In this document: positions 40,065 through 51,500 of the stretch, in pieces
How the letters are laid out: each line of letters begins with the position of its first letter
Numbering within the stretch: position 1 is the stretch's first letter
Assembly (NCBI GenBank): GCA_905221605.1
Contig: CAJNDS010002149.1
Coordinates: forward strand, 353,972 to 417,971
Source of the DNA: Symbiodinium natans
Taxonomy: Eukaryota; Sar; Dinophyceae; Suessiales; Symbiodiniaceae
Reading direction: 5' to 3'
Length of the DNA stretch: 64,000 nucleotides
Program-made: the position numbers and the translations under genes
Notes under the pieces: model-generated
Database searches by the model: none
What the model saw: only the letters and a program-made list of their open reading frames with translations
Told to the model about the DNA's origin: nothing

Positions 40065-43010
40065 TGCCAGGCCTGGTGTTCGGAAGTGGTTCCGAACTCC
40101 CGCGCCACGATGGGGGGCAGCCCCTGTGCAAGGTGGATCGGCTTGATCTCCGCTGTAGAGGATTTAGGTTTAGGGTGTAGTAGGGGTTTAGGGTTTAGGG
40201 TTTAGGTTTAGGGTTTTGGTGCTCCGCGCAAAAGGGTTTAGGGTTTTTCTGGGAGTCTTGGCTGGAGTGTTGTGGGACATGTACTGGTGTGACATAGGCT
40301 TCCACATCAGCAGGCCAGTCGAAGGCTTGCCAAATCTTCACAACCTGCATCTCAAACAAACCGGAAAAAGTGTGTGCCCTCGGTTTGGGATTGGGATGGT
40401 TTATAGGAACAATCCTTGAGAGGGATGAGAGTGCCCCGAGTATTCAGAACCGGAGAGAAGTGTGTGTCCTAGGTTTGGGATGTAAGGTTTGGAAATTCAG
40501 GCCAGGGTCTATAGGCCTTCAGTCTTGCGGAACTGTTAGAACAAGGGGCAAAGATCGACCCATAACAGCCTCCCATGAAAGCTGCCCGGCAAGCTCTCTG
40601 CAAAGGCCGTGACCGGTTCAGGGTTCAGGTTCGGGCAGGAGGAGCCTCTTAAAAGGGCTACAAGAGTTTAGTGTTTAGGGTTTGCCGGCAGCCTCCAAAG
40701 TCCGTTGCTCAAAAAGGGTTTAGGGCTTAGGGTTCATAAGATCGACTGTGCTCATGAGTATTTTCTTGATGGCTCTGGGAATCCAGCAAGTTTTGGAAGC
40801 CGTCCAGACTCGACATGAAAGCGTCGTGCCAGGACATCCAGAGAGGCATGGGCCCCCAATGCACCTGCCACCCAGCTGCAGGTAACTCCCTCCCCCCTCC
40901 CCCCACGAAAAGAAGGGCTTGCTGTGGACCATTCTGTTTTGGGGCTAGAGACATAAAGAGAGCCCGAAGAAGGCCGGAAGCTTCAGGATAAAAGGTGCAG
41001 ATTTGCCCCATGCGGTGTTGGTGTAAGCCTCTCGTACCACGATGAAGGGCACTTGTAAGCCGGGCATTCGTCATTTACTTCCAGGTTCTCCGGACCGAGA
41101 CCATGTAGAAGCGAAGATGCTTTGGGCTTGAGGGCGGGCGATACTGATGCTGCGTTTTCTTTTGGCACGCGCAGTGGTCCACTTATTAAGCGATCTGAGG
41201 CTACGACAGCAGCTACGAGCATGAGCTGAGGACATGCAGGCTGGATTGGGCGCGCACAGTGGCCCTTACCGGCATGGGCGATTTTCACCCTATAACCCCT
41301 TACAAAGGCCCTTTTTGGGGTTGAGTATGGAGATTATAGGGCCTAGTAGCCCATCCTATTCGGGGACTCTTTCTAAGTAGCTTCGTGCGGAGCCCGGCGT
41401 CATCGCCTGTCTTGAGTGTATACCGGCAGTGAGCTGTCCTGACCCTGCACATCTCAAGTTTCTCAAGAACCTGTCAAGCTGGTCATTGGAGAGGCGTCGC
41501 CTTGCTTGTCCGAGTTGTTTGTGAGTACCAGACATTGCCAGCCTCCGCCAGGCTCCTCAAGTACCAAGTGCCCAAAGCCCTCAGAGCAACATACCTACAT
41601 TTGCCTGAAGTTCCAGAATTTTTACCCTAAGCCAGCCTAAGCCTCTCGTGAAGTCTTTCTTTCAGGTCTCCGTGCCCCAAAGATGAAGGCGAGTCAGTGA
41701 CCACCTTCAGCGAGGAGGCGACGGGGGCTGGGTGAGGAGGGTCCCTTCCGTGGCGTCAGATCCTTTTACAGTGTCACGTTATAGGACTTTCCCTTCTATA
41801 GGGCTTCAGGTTGTAGGACTCACTGGGCTTGCAGAGATGTTTGGGTTCAGAAGTTCAGGGTTCGGGTTCCATGGAAACCAGATCAAATTCAAAATTGGGG
41901 TCATATACCCTACACTTCCATAATTCCTACCAAGGTATATGAACCATAAGCCTGTTAGGAATCATTTGGTCCTTCAAGGGCATTGGCTTCAAGGGAATTG
42001 GGAGTTTGAAATCCCGGCCGTATAAGCCTTTGCGGCCATGAGACTGGGGAGGCGGGTCGCTGTTTCGGCGTCGCGGGCCACTTGGACAAAAGACCCCAGC
42101 TTCCACGACGACTTTGCCGGGCTCAGGGGAGTTCAGTGTTCAGGCGTTTAAGACGTCCAGCTTCCACGATGACTTTGCAGGGCGTAGTGGAGTTTAGGGT
42201 TCAGGGGAGTAGGGCTTGACGTCGAGTAGAAGAGCTTGACATCGAGTAGATGAACTGTCCAGCACACACCTTTGCTTGCGCGTGGCCTATGGTTTTGGAT
42301 GTTCACCCTTACCCGAGCAGTCCTTTAGGGACTGTTACTACAAGGGGGAAAATCCCTGTGGTGGTGAAGGCAGCGACACCTGCCGCGCCGACCAGCTGAC
42401 GGGGAAGACGTCCCAGCCTCAGTGCCAGGTCCCTGTTTATCGTGTTTAGGGTTTAGTTTAGGGTTTCGGGTTTAGGGTTTAGGTTCATCAAGTCTCTTCT
42501 TTCTAGGCCACGCTAGAGCAATTATGGCCATTGAAACCGTTGAGCCCGCACTTGCACTTTCCACACCCTCGTCATCTGGAGGGAAGCAGATAGTCTTTGC
42601 AGTGAGCACCTGGATAGGTTTTGGGCTTTTCAGTTTTCTGACGGAAACATTCACCAAACTGCAACGTTCCCCAGGTAGTCTTTAGGGTCGAGGGTTTAAG
42701 GTTGCAAGGGCTGAAGGTTCACAGTGCCTCAGGAGTAGACTTTGGGGCCAAACTCAACAGACAGGAACCCCTTTGCAGCTCAGCTCAGGCATTCGGGCTC
42801 GCCCTCCTTTTTGACCATTTCGGGAAAATAAGGCTACATGCTCCTGGCGACACCCTCCACCCTCAAAACACCCTGGAACGTTACATCCCCCATGCTAAAC
42901 CCTAAACCCTGGACCCAAAACCCAAAACCCTAAATCCTGAGCCCTGAGCCCGAAAGGCTGAAGACCTTTTGGCTGAGCAGGCAGGCATGCCCGCAACATG
43001 AGCAGCAGGT

Positions 43011-43042
<32 letters not shown>

Positions 43043-43277
43043 CCAGCAGCAGCTCTAGCAGCAGCAACACCAGTAGTTTTCAGGCAATCAATCATCGCCA
43101 CAGCAGTTCTAAAGCAATGAATGATCGCCGCCGCAGATAGAGCGGCCTGAGGAGATCAGCTGCAGTCGTGCCAGCGGGCGTCGGCGCGCAGTCAGCAGGC
43201 TCGGCGGAAGACCCGACAGGCCCGTCTTCGGACGGGCCCCTCGGGACCTCTGCTGAGACTGGTCGGCAGCCGCTGTC

Positions 43278-43391
43278 ATGGCGGAGGAAGATGCTGAGTT
43301 TAAGAAGGCCAGGCTGTGCAACTTGCGGTCTCAAAGCTCGGTCGGGGGGTATTTAGTCCACGGGCCCCAAGGGACACGGTTTTCCCCCTGA
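43278..43391 (+). CDS. Short ORF upstream of the kinase, copy II
   Basis: A 37-codon frame starting MAEEDAEFKKARLCNLR, ending 45 bp before the kinase ATG. It could be the real first exon of the kinase gene or an upstream ORF. The same frame occurs in copy I at 35227-35340. Confidence 0.3.
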   Translation: MAEEDAEFKKARLCNLRSQSSVGGYLVHGPQGTRFSP

Positions 43392-43438
43392 ACTGCTTTG
43401 TCGTAGAGACGACTGTACACTGATGTAGCTCATTTTGT

Positions 43439-45116
43439 ATGAATCCTGTGGGCGAGGGCAAGAACTTCCATACAAGAGCTCTGTCCCCTGATCAGGAATG
43501 GGAGGATTTCATCACTGACCTTGGAGCTGGCCGCTTCAACTCCGTGCGGCTGTTGGGCGCCGGTGGAATGGGCGCAGCGTTCGTCTTCCGGAGTGCGGAA
43601 GACTTCGGAGAACGCGCTTTGAAGGTTTCCTTGGCACCTGACACGGGGCCAACTAGCGCGGAACTCCGCCAGGCCGGAGGATTCTTTCGGGGGGGCAATT
43701 TCGTAACATGCGTGTCAGGGGCAGTTTAGGGTTCAGGATGTGCAAAATCATGGACCTGCACGTGCCAGGAGGCTCAGATGATGGAAGGATTGAGACATCC
43801 TAACATGGTGCAGATCTATGAGTGGGGTCGAATCAGGGGACACTCGGCTGAAACCAGTGTTCGGGGTGCAGGGTGAGTGTTTTCGGATATCAGGAATCTG
43901 AACACGACACTGGGGCTAGTGGGCTGCACGGCGAGGAATCCACTACATATCCATGGAGCTGCTGCAGTCCGACCTGTATGTCACGATCGCAGAGAGTGGC
44001 GCTTTCGGCATGGAGCGAGCGGCCTCCGTTCTGGGCCAGCTGTTGAGCGCGCTGCTGTACATCCATGGACAGGACCTATGCTGGGGTTTAGGGTTTAGGG
44101 TTTCGGGCGTAGGTTTTATTAGGGTTGTATTCTTAGACACTTAAAACCCATTTTCGCTAGCTTTAAAGAAACCAGGCAAAGCTCTAAACTCAAAAGTCCC
44201 AAGAAATGCCGAATACACACGCCCAAGGCCTCTTTCAAACCTGAACTGGTCATCATCACCATCACGTGGCCGATAAATCAAAGAGGATCTCATGCACAGG
44301 GACGTCAAGACGCAGAATATTTTCTTGAGCGGCCATGTGGCAAAGCTGGGAGATCTTGGGCTGGTCTGTCCGAGTTGTGAGGCAGAGTAATTCGCAAATC
44401 CCGCCAAAGCCCAAAGCGTAAACCCCTTCCCGCCATGTCATCCCCTCCTCGTACTTGACTTCCCCTGTCTGCAGGGTGACAGCATCGCTGGCACGCCCAA
44501 CTATCTACCCTGGGCGATGTGGCACGCTGAAGAGCCAATGTCGCCGCGGGCTGATCAGTTCGGCGCAGCGTGTGTTTTGCGCCGTGGCTACAACATGTCA
44601 ATCTAGCATTTGGCCTTATGAAGCTATAGTCAGACTCAGTCCCTGTCAACCCGACACCAGATTGAGACGTAGACCCAACTTCAGTGACCCGACGTTGCTC
44701 TTGCATCCAGGTATGAGATGGTCGAGGGCAGGATGGCTTTTCCGGCGTGCCCTGCGGGTGTTGAGGATGTGCCACAGCATCGCGCGCACCACCGCACATG
44801 GCAGTCGCACGGCGGCCTGCTGTCATGGGCATTGGACGAGCTGTTCGGGCCTCGACTGCAGATCAAGGCAGTGGCCGCTCAGCTGTTTAGCGGCGCCCCA
44901 CCAAACGAGACAGGCTCAGGGGCCGCGGCGGAGCGAGCCATCAAAAAGGCACGCCGCAAGGCAATGGCTCGGGGCAGCGATGAGGCTGGAGGTGCGGCCG
45001 TCATAACTCCTTCTCTCATAAACGAAGCCAACAAGCACCGGCGTCGCCGCCGAATGGCGGCGAAGCAGCGCGGTGCAGGTCCCGCTGAGGACCAGGCGGG
45101 CCGTTATGTAATGTAA
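43439..45116 (+). CDS. Ser/Thr protein kinase, six-exon gene, copy II
   Basis: Phosphorylates protein Ser/Thr residues. My exon model, from kinase motifs: 43439-43670, 43769-43836, 43936-44072, 44286-44363, 44475-44579 and 44712-45116; boundaries are approximate. Exon 1 carries the Gly-rich loop LGAGGMGAAF and the ATP-binding Lys in ALKVS. Exon 2 has the C-helix and LRHPNMVQIYEW. Exon 3 has YISMELLQSDLY (hinge) and ALLYIHGQ. Exon 4 has HRDVKTQN (catalytic loop) and GDLGL (metal-binding Asp). Exon 5 has AGTPNYLPW and DQFGAACVL. Exon 6 has YEMVEGRMAF and a basic tail ending at TAA 45114-45116. Introns lack GT donors and begin or end with AG|GA-like repeats, as known for dinoflagellates; one contains TTTAGGG repeats. 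HRD lacks substitutions that would kill activity. Its N-terminal start is uncertain. Confidence 0.7.
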
Positions 45117-45366
45117 ATCCTCGCCGTATTATCACACTCAGTTCGCCCGCCCCCTGAATCATTCTGAACCAGGCAGTGTTGCCTACCGTATTCGAAGATA
45201 TTTTATGTTTACATCCCTGCACCAGGCAGCCTCGCCCCCGAGTCCGCGTCCAGGTCCAGCGGCAGGCGCGGTCGAGGAGGCCCGCAGTGAGGGGTCCCGC
45301 CCAAGCCCTGAACCAAACACTCACCCAAGCCCTAAACCCTACAAACCCTGAAAACCCTCACCGTCT

Positions 45367-46004
45367 CGTGGCACCCAAACGAGCACGGGACTCGTTTGGG
45401 TGTCAAGATCCTGGAAGTTAGCCCTAAACCCTGCACCCTAAAGCCTAAAGCTTAAACCCTGAAGCCCAAAGCCTGAACCCTAAACCCTAAACCCTAAACC
45501 CTAAACCTCTCAGGACACATCCAAGCCCTGTGCACTCAGAGTACTCCCGCTCCCTGAATCAGGCAGCGTCGGCCGCGAGTCCACTGGCAGCCAGGGCAGC
45601 CATGGCCGTCGATGAGGCCGGCTCTCCAATTTGGGTTCTTTAGCAGCTCTACTCTTGCAAGCCCCGCCCTTTGCCCCTATCTGCCTGCGTCACAGGATAT
45701 TGGGGAAGTCATGGCGGAGAGATTCGCGGAGCTGACGCTGACGCCTCTATGCACTTAGTGGCAGGAAACGGGAGCAAGACCTGGACCTGGGTGGGGGTGA
45801 GCGTTAAATAATTTGCCAGACATTTTGGAAGAGTTCATGGTTTCGGCTTCGGGACTTGGGCTTTCGTAAACCCTAAACCCTAAACCGGACTCCCTAAACA
45901 CGACTCGTGGCACCCAAACGAGCGTGGGGCTCGTTTGGGTGCCCTAAACCCGACTCCCTAAACACGACTCGTGGAACCCAAACAAGCGTGGGGCTCGTTT
46001 GGGT
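45367..46004. repeat. Fold-back hairpin repeats 2-4 and telomere-like tracts
   Basis: Three hairpins of the family first seen at 37278: 45367-45403, 45908-45943 (perfect 15-bp stem GGCACCCAAACGAGC/GCTCGTTTGGGTGCC, 5-base loop) and 45972-46004. The last two lie in a tandem repeat of about 62 bp. CCCTAAA tracts are interspersed (45420-45510, 45868-45885). Confidence 0.8.
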
Positions 46005-46038
46005 GCCAAGATCCTTGAAATTAACCCTAAACCCAGCC

Positions 46039-46110
46039 ACTTCCAAGCTGCACGCGGCACTTGAGGGCACTTCCAAGCTGCACGCGGCACTTCCGAGCTG
46101 CACGCGCTCT
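46039..46110. repeat. Subterminal direct repeats of the insertion, right side
   Basis: Three units of CACTTCC(A/G)AGCTGCACGCG, the same motif family as the left-end array. Confidence 0.75.
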
Positions 46111-46285
46111 GAAAGCCCTGGGCAGTCACCCATTTCGAAGTTTCCGGAATCCGAAAGCTTCAAAATACGTGGTAAAAACCAATGAAAACAAGACGTGTGT
46201 GCGGCCTGGACGCGGGAAAGACCGTGATTTGCTGTGTGCGCCTTGGACGCGGACATGCGTGCGCCTTGAACGGGCCGGCCTTGGG

Positions 46286-46293
46286 CAGAGAGT
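46286..46293. repeat. Target-site duplication, right copy
   Basis: CAGAGAGT, matching 30077-30084. Confidence 0.85.
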
Positions 46294-48594
46294 CCTGTCT
46301 TGGATTCTCATGTACGTCCCTGCGGACTCATCTTCCTTTTTCTCTTTAACTGAAGAGCATACACAAGGGTGGTCTTGGAGATTCAACAACTCAACTGCTT
46401 CACGCTCGACCGACTGTTGTTGTTTGTGGTACTGTTGTTGTGTTGTTGTGTTCAAGCAAACATATGGGAACTTCTCCACGCTCGACCGACCAACAAGTAA
46501 GTGACATGCTGCTTCGACGTCGTAGTGGTCACAACAAGAGAGTGGTTGTGGTGTGTAGTGGGCGTTCTCGAGCAATTCCTCTAGGTATCGGACTGGGACC
46601 CCCTCATGGAATGTCTGGGGATGCTCTGGAGCGTCTCCCATATCCTCATCCTCAGCCTCGGACGGCTGGTATTCGGATACATTCCAGTCAGCATCCGGCA
46701 CTGACATCTCCGGGATCTCTAAGTCTCCGACTCCTGCTTGCTCAGGATCGAACGCTCGGACCTCCTCTCCGCCAAAGCGTGTGCGCTTGTTCGGCTTCAT
46801 TTGTTCGTCATCATCGTATGGGTCTTCTCCAATTAGCTCCTCAGGTCTTCGGTCGACCCTTGGTCCTTCATCTAATGCCTCCAGAGCATCATCGATGGAA
46901 TCACGCAACCATTTCTGGTATCTTTTCACACACTTTTGGGAATGCCTGCTCGAGCTGACGCCTTCCTGGCATCCGGGGCACTTGGGTGTAACCCCATGTT
47001 GTCTCACCCAGTCTATGGGAGGACCTCCGCCTGGAACATATGGGAGAAACAGCTCTTTGGTCTTCGGTGCTTCAGGTGGGGGCACGAAGCCATCTAGGGC
47101 CTTTGCACCGGGCAGAAGATTTGCGTCGAAACGCAACGGGTAGAGCAATTTGAGTCCGGGCGCGATCACCCGTTTCGTCTCCCCACTATCCAAGCGGATT
47201 TCCATGGCATGACCTGTGCTCCCAAGCACTGGTCCCAAGTAGATCCCTCGAGCATACTTGGCATCCGCGTCAGGTCTTCTAGCCCGCGTTATCTTAGCGT
47301 ATGCTACCGCACCGAACGGATACGTGACTTGCGGTCGCACTCGATCTCCGCGGATCTTCTGCATGGGTGTCATGGTCGACCCTACAGAAACTGAAAACCT
47401 GTTGTGCGTGTGTGCTGCGTATTGAAACAAAAGGTCGAAAACATCCGCACACTCACCATCCAAAACAACGCCATGTTCACGCAACTCAAGCTCATGTGTT
47501 GCTACGATTCCTTTCAGGGTCCTAATGGCTCGTTCTGCTGCTGGTGCATGCCTTTCGGGTGCAAAGCTGTCCTCAGTACCCTCACAAAGATCAGCGAGCC
47601 TCGCTGCGATGTTCTTCGTGAGTCCCTCTGCATCAGACATGAAATGCGGTTGTTTCACACCAAAGTGCCTGACCCAGGGATACAAATGCTCTGCTGTTGT
47701 TGCTGCGCTCTCTCCCTCAGGTCTAAAGCAAACTGCAATCGCAAAGCTCATGGTATGAACCAGTACGATGAATGCAAGCTTGCGAAAGAAGCACTGGTCA
47801 AGCTGAAACTCTCTCGGGTTCAGGTCGCTACGCTTTCGGGCTGGAGTGGCCCCTCTAGTGCGCTGGCAAAACTCGCAGTCAGACATGTATGGTACGTGTC
47901 CCTGCATGTAGTGCTGAAGCTCTGCCTGTTTACTACGCACATTGTCACCAATGATTCCTTCTTCAGTGACTAGCTCAAACTGCTGTTGTGGCTGTCGCGT
48001 ATCGGGCTCTTTTCTCTCGTCTTGGGACAAAGCTGCCGTACTCCCTTTTAGGGAGACGGGGAGCGAGAACGATCGCGCTCTTGGCGATCTCGGCGGCGCC
48101 TGACAAGTTCCATGAATGCAGCCGACGGCGCGCCACTCCACGGAATTGGAGTTTCGGGCGTGCGTTCGGGCCGCGGAACTGGAGGAGGCGGAGGTATCGG
48201 GAGCGCCAGCCTTGGCGCGACCGACCTCGCAGCCTGTATGTCCTGCGACCTTGCTCGGCGCCGGTCCTCGTATTGTTGGCCCGTGAGGACTCCCGCCTCG
48301 AGCTGAGCGCGAAGGCTCATTGTGTTGAATGGCCTTCCTGCCGGTATCAATGTCCCCGCTTCTCCTGTCTCCATCGTTTCTGCCATCCTCATCACCGTGC
48401 TGGAGAGGTCGCTGGTGGCTTTCGGGGGTGTCAAGCTGACCGGCAGTTGGGCGTGGTCCTTCACCTGCATCCGCAGGAAGCTCTCCCTCAAAGGTCCGAG
48501 GGCTTGCAGCCCTTCTGCGGTGTGGCCTGGTGTGCTCAGATGCAGCTGCAGATACGGACCATGATAGCCCAGGTTGGAAAGTGATTCCCGCCAT
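46286..48594 (-). pseudogene. Copia A integrase region of pol, cut off before reverse transcriptase
   Basis: The integrase frame is open from above 48594 to the insertion point and runs a further 53 codons into inserted DNA (to 46126). It has a compact zinc-binding motif (QHYMQGH...CEFC), then the catalytic triad context: FQLDQCFF (Asp), FMSDAEG (Asp) and AAERAIRTLKG (Glu). It is in a different frame from gag-protease and overlaps it by about 540 bp, so pol would need a frameshift or separate initiation. Unlike copia B, no indels break the integrase core. Confidence 0.85.
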
Positions 48595-51500
48595 GGGGGT
48601 GTCACCCGGAGAGTGCTCTTCGCATGCCTGGGCTGGGGCCCCGGCGGTGTTCCGTGTACACTGCTGTCGGGCTGACCGGTTCCCCCGGCGGCTGCGTCAT
48701 GGAGATAGGGGGATCCTTCGGATGTGGTGGGGTCGTTGGAGCCGGAACCTCTGTGGTTGGCCTCCATTCTCCCCAATCCTCGTCGGACTCGTCTATCTCC
48801 ACCACCACTGTCGATGGTCCTGGCCCTGGGGTCGCCGGTGCTGCCGCGGTCGTCTCCTTCGGGTTCGGCTGAGGAAACTCGCTCGGTCCCCGTGCAACCA
48901 CTGAGCGAGCCTTGCCTTCTGTCACTCCAAGTTCCAGCTGCTCTGGTTCGGCAAGAGCTTCCTCCCATGTGGCCCAATCCACCGGGTTCTGCGTCACGCG
49001 GAGGCCCTCCTTGGAGATGACGTGCGTGAAGCCCTGCATGTTGGCTTCGTGTGGTTCGCTCATCAAATGGGCTTCGGTGACATACTTCTGGCACAGGAGG
49101 CAATACAGCGTCACCGGCGTGTCCGGTGGGTCGCTTTTTCCCGGAGCTTGTGCTGTCCACGCTCCTCCAAATCGACGAGCAATCCACGTCATCCATCCTG
49201 TCGACGCCCAGCGCCGTTTTCCTCTCCGTGTTGGCGCTGACGATCCCGGCGTGGGGCCGGATGGCTCCCGAGGATCGACTCCCATGGTCGATTGGTCCAC
49301 ATGGTCCGGCAGCAAATTCCGAACCGGTCTCATGGCCTTGCCCTTTTCCTTGGATTTGATCTTCGGCGTCGGCTTCATCAGGACCATGGCGGGTTCCTTG
49401 GCTGGAGCCTCTGAGATCGAAGGATCCATTTGGAATTCCCTCACCCCAGTGTGGGACGACGGTGCCTCCGCCGCTTCCGTCTCTTCCATGATGTACTCTA
49501 TCGAAGGCGATGAGGTCGAAGGGTCCAGCCTTGCCGAATCCCCTTCCGGGTCCAGATCCATCTCGTCCCCTCCAGTGGACTCCGCCTCGGCATACGTTGC
49601 CTGGAGTTCCTCTCGGAGATTCTGTGGAAGCTCTATGCCATGCTGCGCGGCGTTGGCCTCCAACAGTATCAATCTCCTGCGTCTCGCCCCCTGGCGCATG
49701 CCTTCCAACTCTTGAATGCTCCGTTGCATCGTGGCACTCGGATCCATAGCGGCGGTCTCCTATCTGTCCTACTCTAGGAAAACTTCGCCTCTTTGAGCAA
49801 TCCAAGCTGCCAATCTCAACTTCATCAGGGAAATCCTCCAAGCAAGCACGACAGACAACTGTTTCCCTACCATGCTCATGCACAAGACGCTCAACTGCTG
49901 GTGTGGTGCTGTTGTCCTGTTGCTTGAGTGAGATAACGCTGCTGTCATTTTCAAATACAAGACGCTCGACTGCTGGTGTGGTGCTGTTGTCCTGTTGCTT
50001 GTGTGAGATAACGCTGTTGTCTTCACAAAAAATCAAGCGTTCATCCCTATCAAGCTCACGAACAACTGGCGTATCCACATGACTGAAAAACTGAAGTTGA
50101 TCCCTCGCAGAGCCGGAAACGTCACCAACTGTCCTTAGTCTGTCCTTAGCTTCGCCTTGGTCCAGGTCAACATGTTCGTGGCTCGTCTGAAGCTCGCAAT
50201 CAACTACCTCATCAAGACATGAAACATCCAGCAATTCGGGGTTTTCGGGCTCAACACACACTCTCGCAGAGCTGCGATGACCTCGATTCGAAGTCGAACG
50301 ATGAAAATCACGACTCGAAGACGACTTGCGAGACCGACTTCGACGAAACTGTTCCGTTTTGGCGATCAAATCTTGCGGTTTCAGCGCTAAAGGATGGTCA
50401 TTCCGAACTGACGCAAGCCAACTAACTGAAGCAAACATGGTTGGTCTCAGCGTTACGCCGTGCTTTCGGACGGTAATTACGCCCTGCTGGTCGCACATTG
50501 CTGGCTCCCAACCTCCATTTTGACAAAGTAAGTTGATGTTCAGTAAATTGTGCTTGATCTGATCGGAAATGACGGCTTCAAACCTAGCCCTACACATGTA
50601 CACAGCGTCACCCTCATGCTCAGAACTGCTCTTCAGTGATGCTGATGTGGTGGTTTCAAAGCACACTTCCACCAAAACATGTGTCGATCCGCCAATCTCA
50701 ACGGAATCTCCTGTCGCAGTCTCCGCGTACGACTTCGGGCGTCCTTCAAGCCATGCAAGGACCTTCACATGATCACTCTCAAGCGTCTCTCTCGTGATGA
50801 TGTGGAACGAACTACCAGAGTCAATCAACCAGTAAACGCGATCATCTGATGGAAAACTAACCACCTGGTTCGTGAGCATCATACCAAAGTGATATCCCTC
50901 CAGAAACGTCTTGATTGATGACTGTGCTTTTCCACTACCCTTGGTTGTGGGCTGCGCTGCTGCTTTCGCCGATGTAGACGATGAAGACGATGGTGCCTCT
51001 GGCTGCGTCGTAACGGCCTGGCTCGTCGCTGCTGCGGCTTTGTCCTTCGGTGGTGCCCAGCAGTCGCGTGCCCAGTGTCCAGTCCTCCCGCAGTTCCGGC
51101 AGACATCTGTCTTTTTCGCTTCTCTGCTCTTGCTCCGAGCTCTGTCTCCTTTTCCGCCTTGGTCACCTTTCTTATCCTTTCCTTTCGCTTTGCCACCCTT
51201 CAGTCCCTTTTCTCCTTTCTCGCCTTTGTTGCCCTTGTTGCCCTTGGAGCCTTTGTTGCTCTTGTCTCCGTCGCCCTTTCCGCCCTTGCCACCCTTGAAG
51301 GCATTCGCATACCCGGATGCTCCTTCTCTCTGGAAGTCCATCACACGAAGTTGCTCGTCGTAAAACTGCAAACCAGTCATCAGCTCACCCATGCTCTTTG
51401 TTGAGTGATGGAGGAGCAGATATCTCTTGGTCTCAGAATCCAAGTGCTTCATCAGGCACAGGACTCCCTCTTGTTCTCCGATGAGCAACTCCGGGAAGCG

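Larger units (their letters stand above)
40065..45866 (+). repeat. 5.8-kb direct repeat, copy II
   Basis: Direct partner of 32001-37776. It ends where CGTTTTAAGG (copy I) and CGTAAACCCTAAA (copy II) diverge, that is in telomere-like sequence. Confidence 0.93.
30085..46285. mobile_element. 16.2-kb insertion with 8-bp target-site duplication inside copia A
   Basis: The intact counterpart in copia B shows that 16,201 bp were inserted within the pol coding sequence, with a perfect 8-bp duplication. The ends carry short related motifs in inverted orientation: three TCCAAGGTGCACGCG-like units just inside the left end (30091-30155), and GTGCGCCTTGGA and GTGCGCCTTGAA units just inside the right end. 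No transposase or reverse transcriptase was found inside. An 8-bp duplication fits hAT- or P-type DNA transposons, but clean terminal inverted repeats are not evident, so the class is unresolved. The cargo is a duplicated 5.8-kb segment with kinase genes. Confidence 0.8.

Noticed and set aside
30085-46285. Possibility that the 16-kb insertion is a mis-assembly join
   Set aside because: A perfect 8-bp duplication at both edges and an exact empty site in copia B are expected of transposition, not of a random assembly join; still worth confirming with long reads.
47395-47973. Plus-strand ORF of 189 codons with Cys-rich stretches
   Set aside because: Antisense to the copia A integrase core.
50911-51363. 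150-codon plus-strand ORF rich in Phe/Ser/Pro
   Set aside because: Antisense of the Gly/Lys-rich Gag linker; composition is the mirror of KGGKGG repeats.
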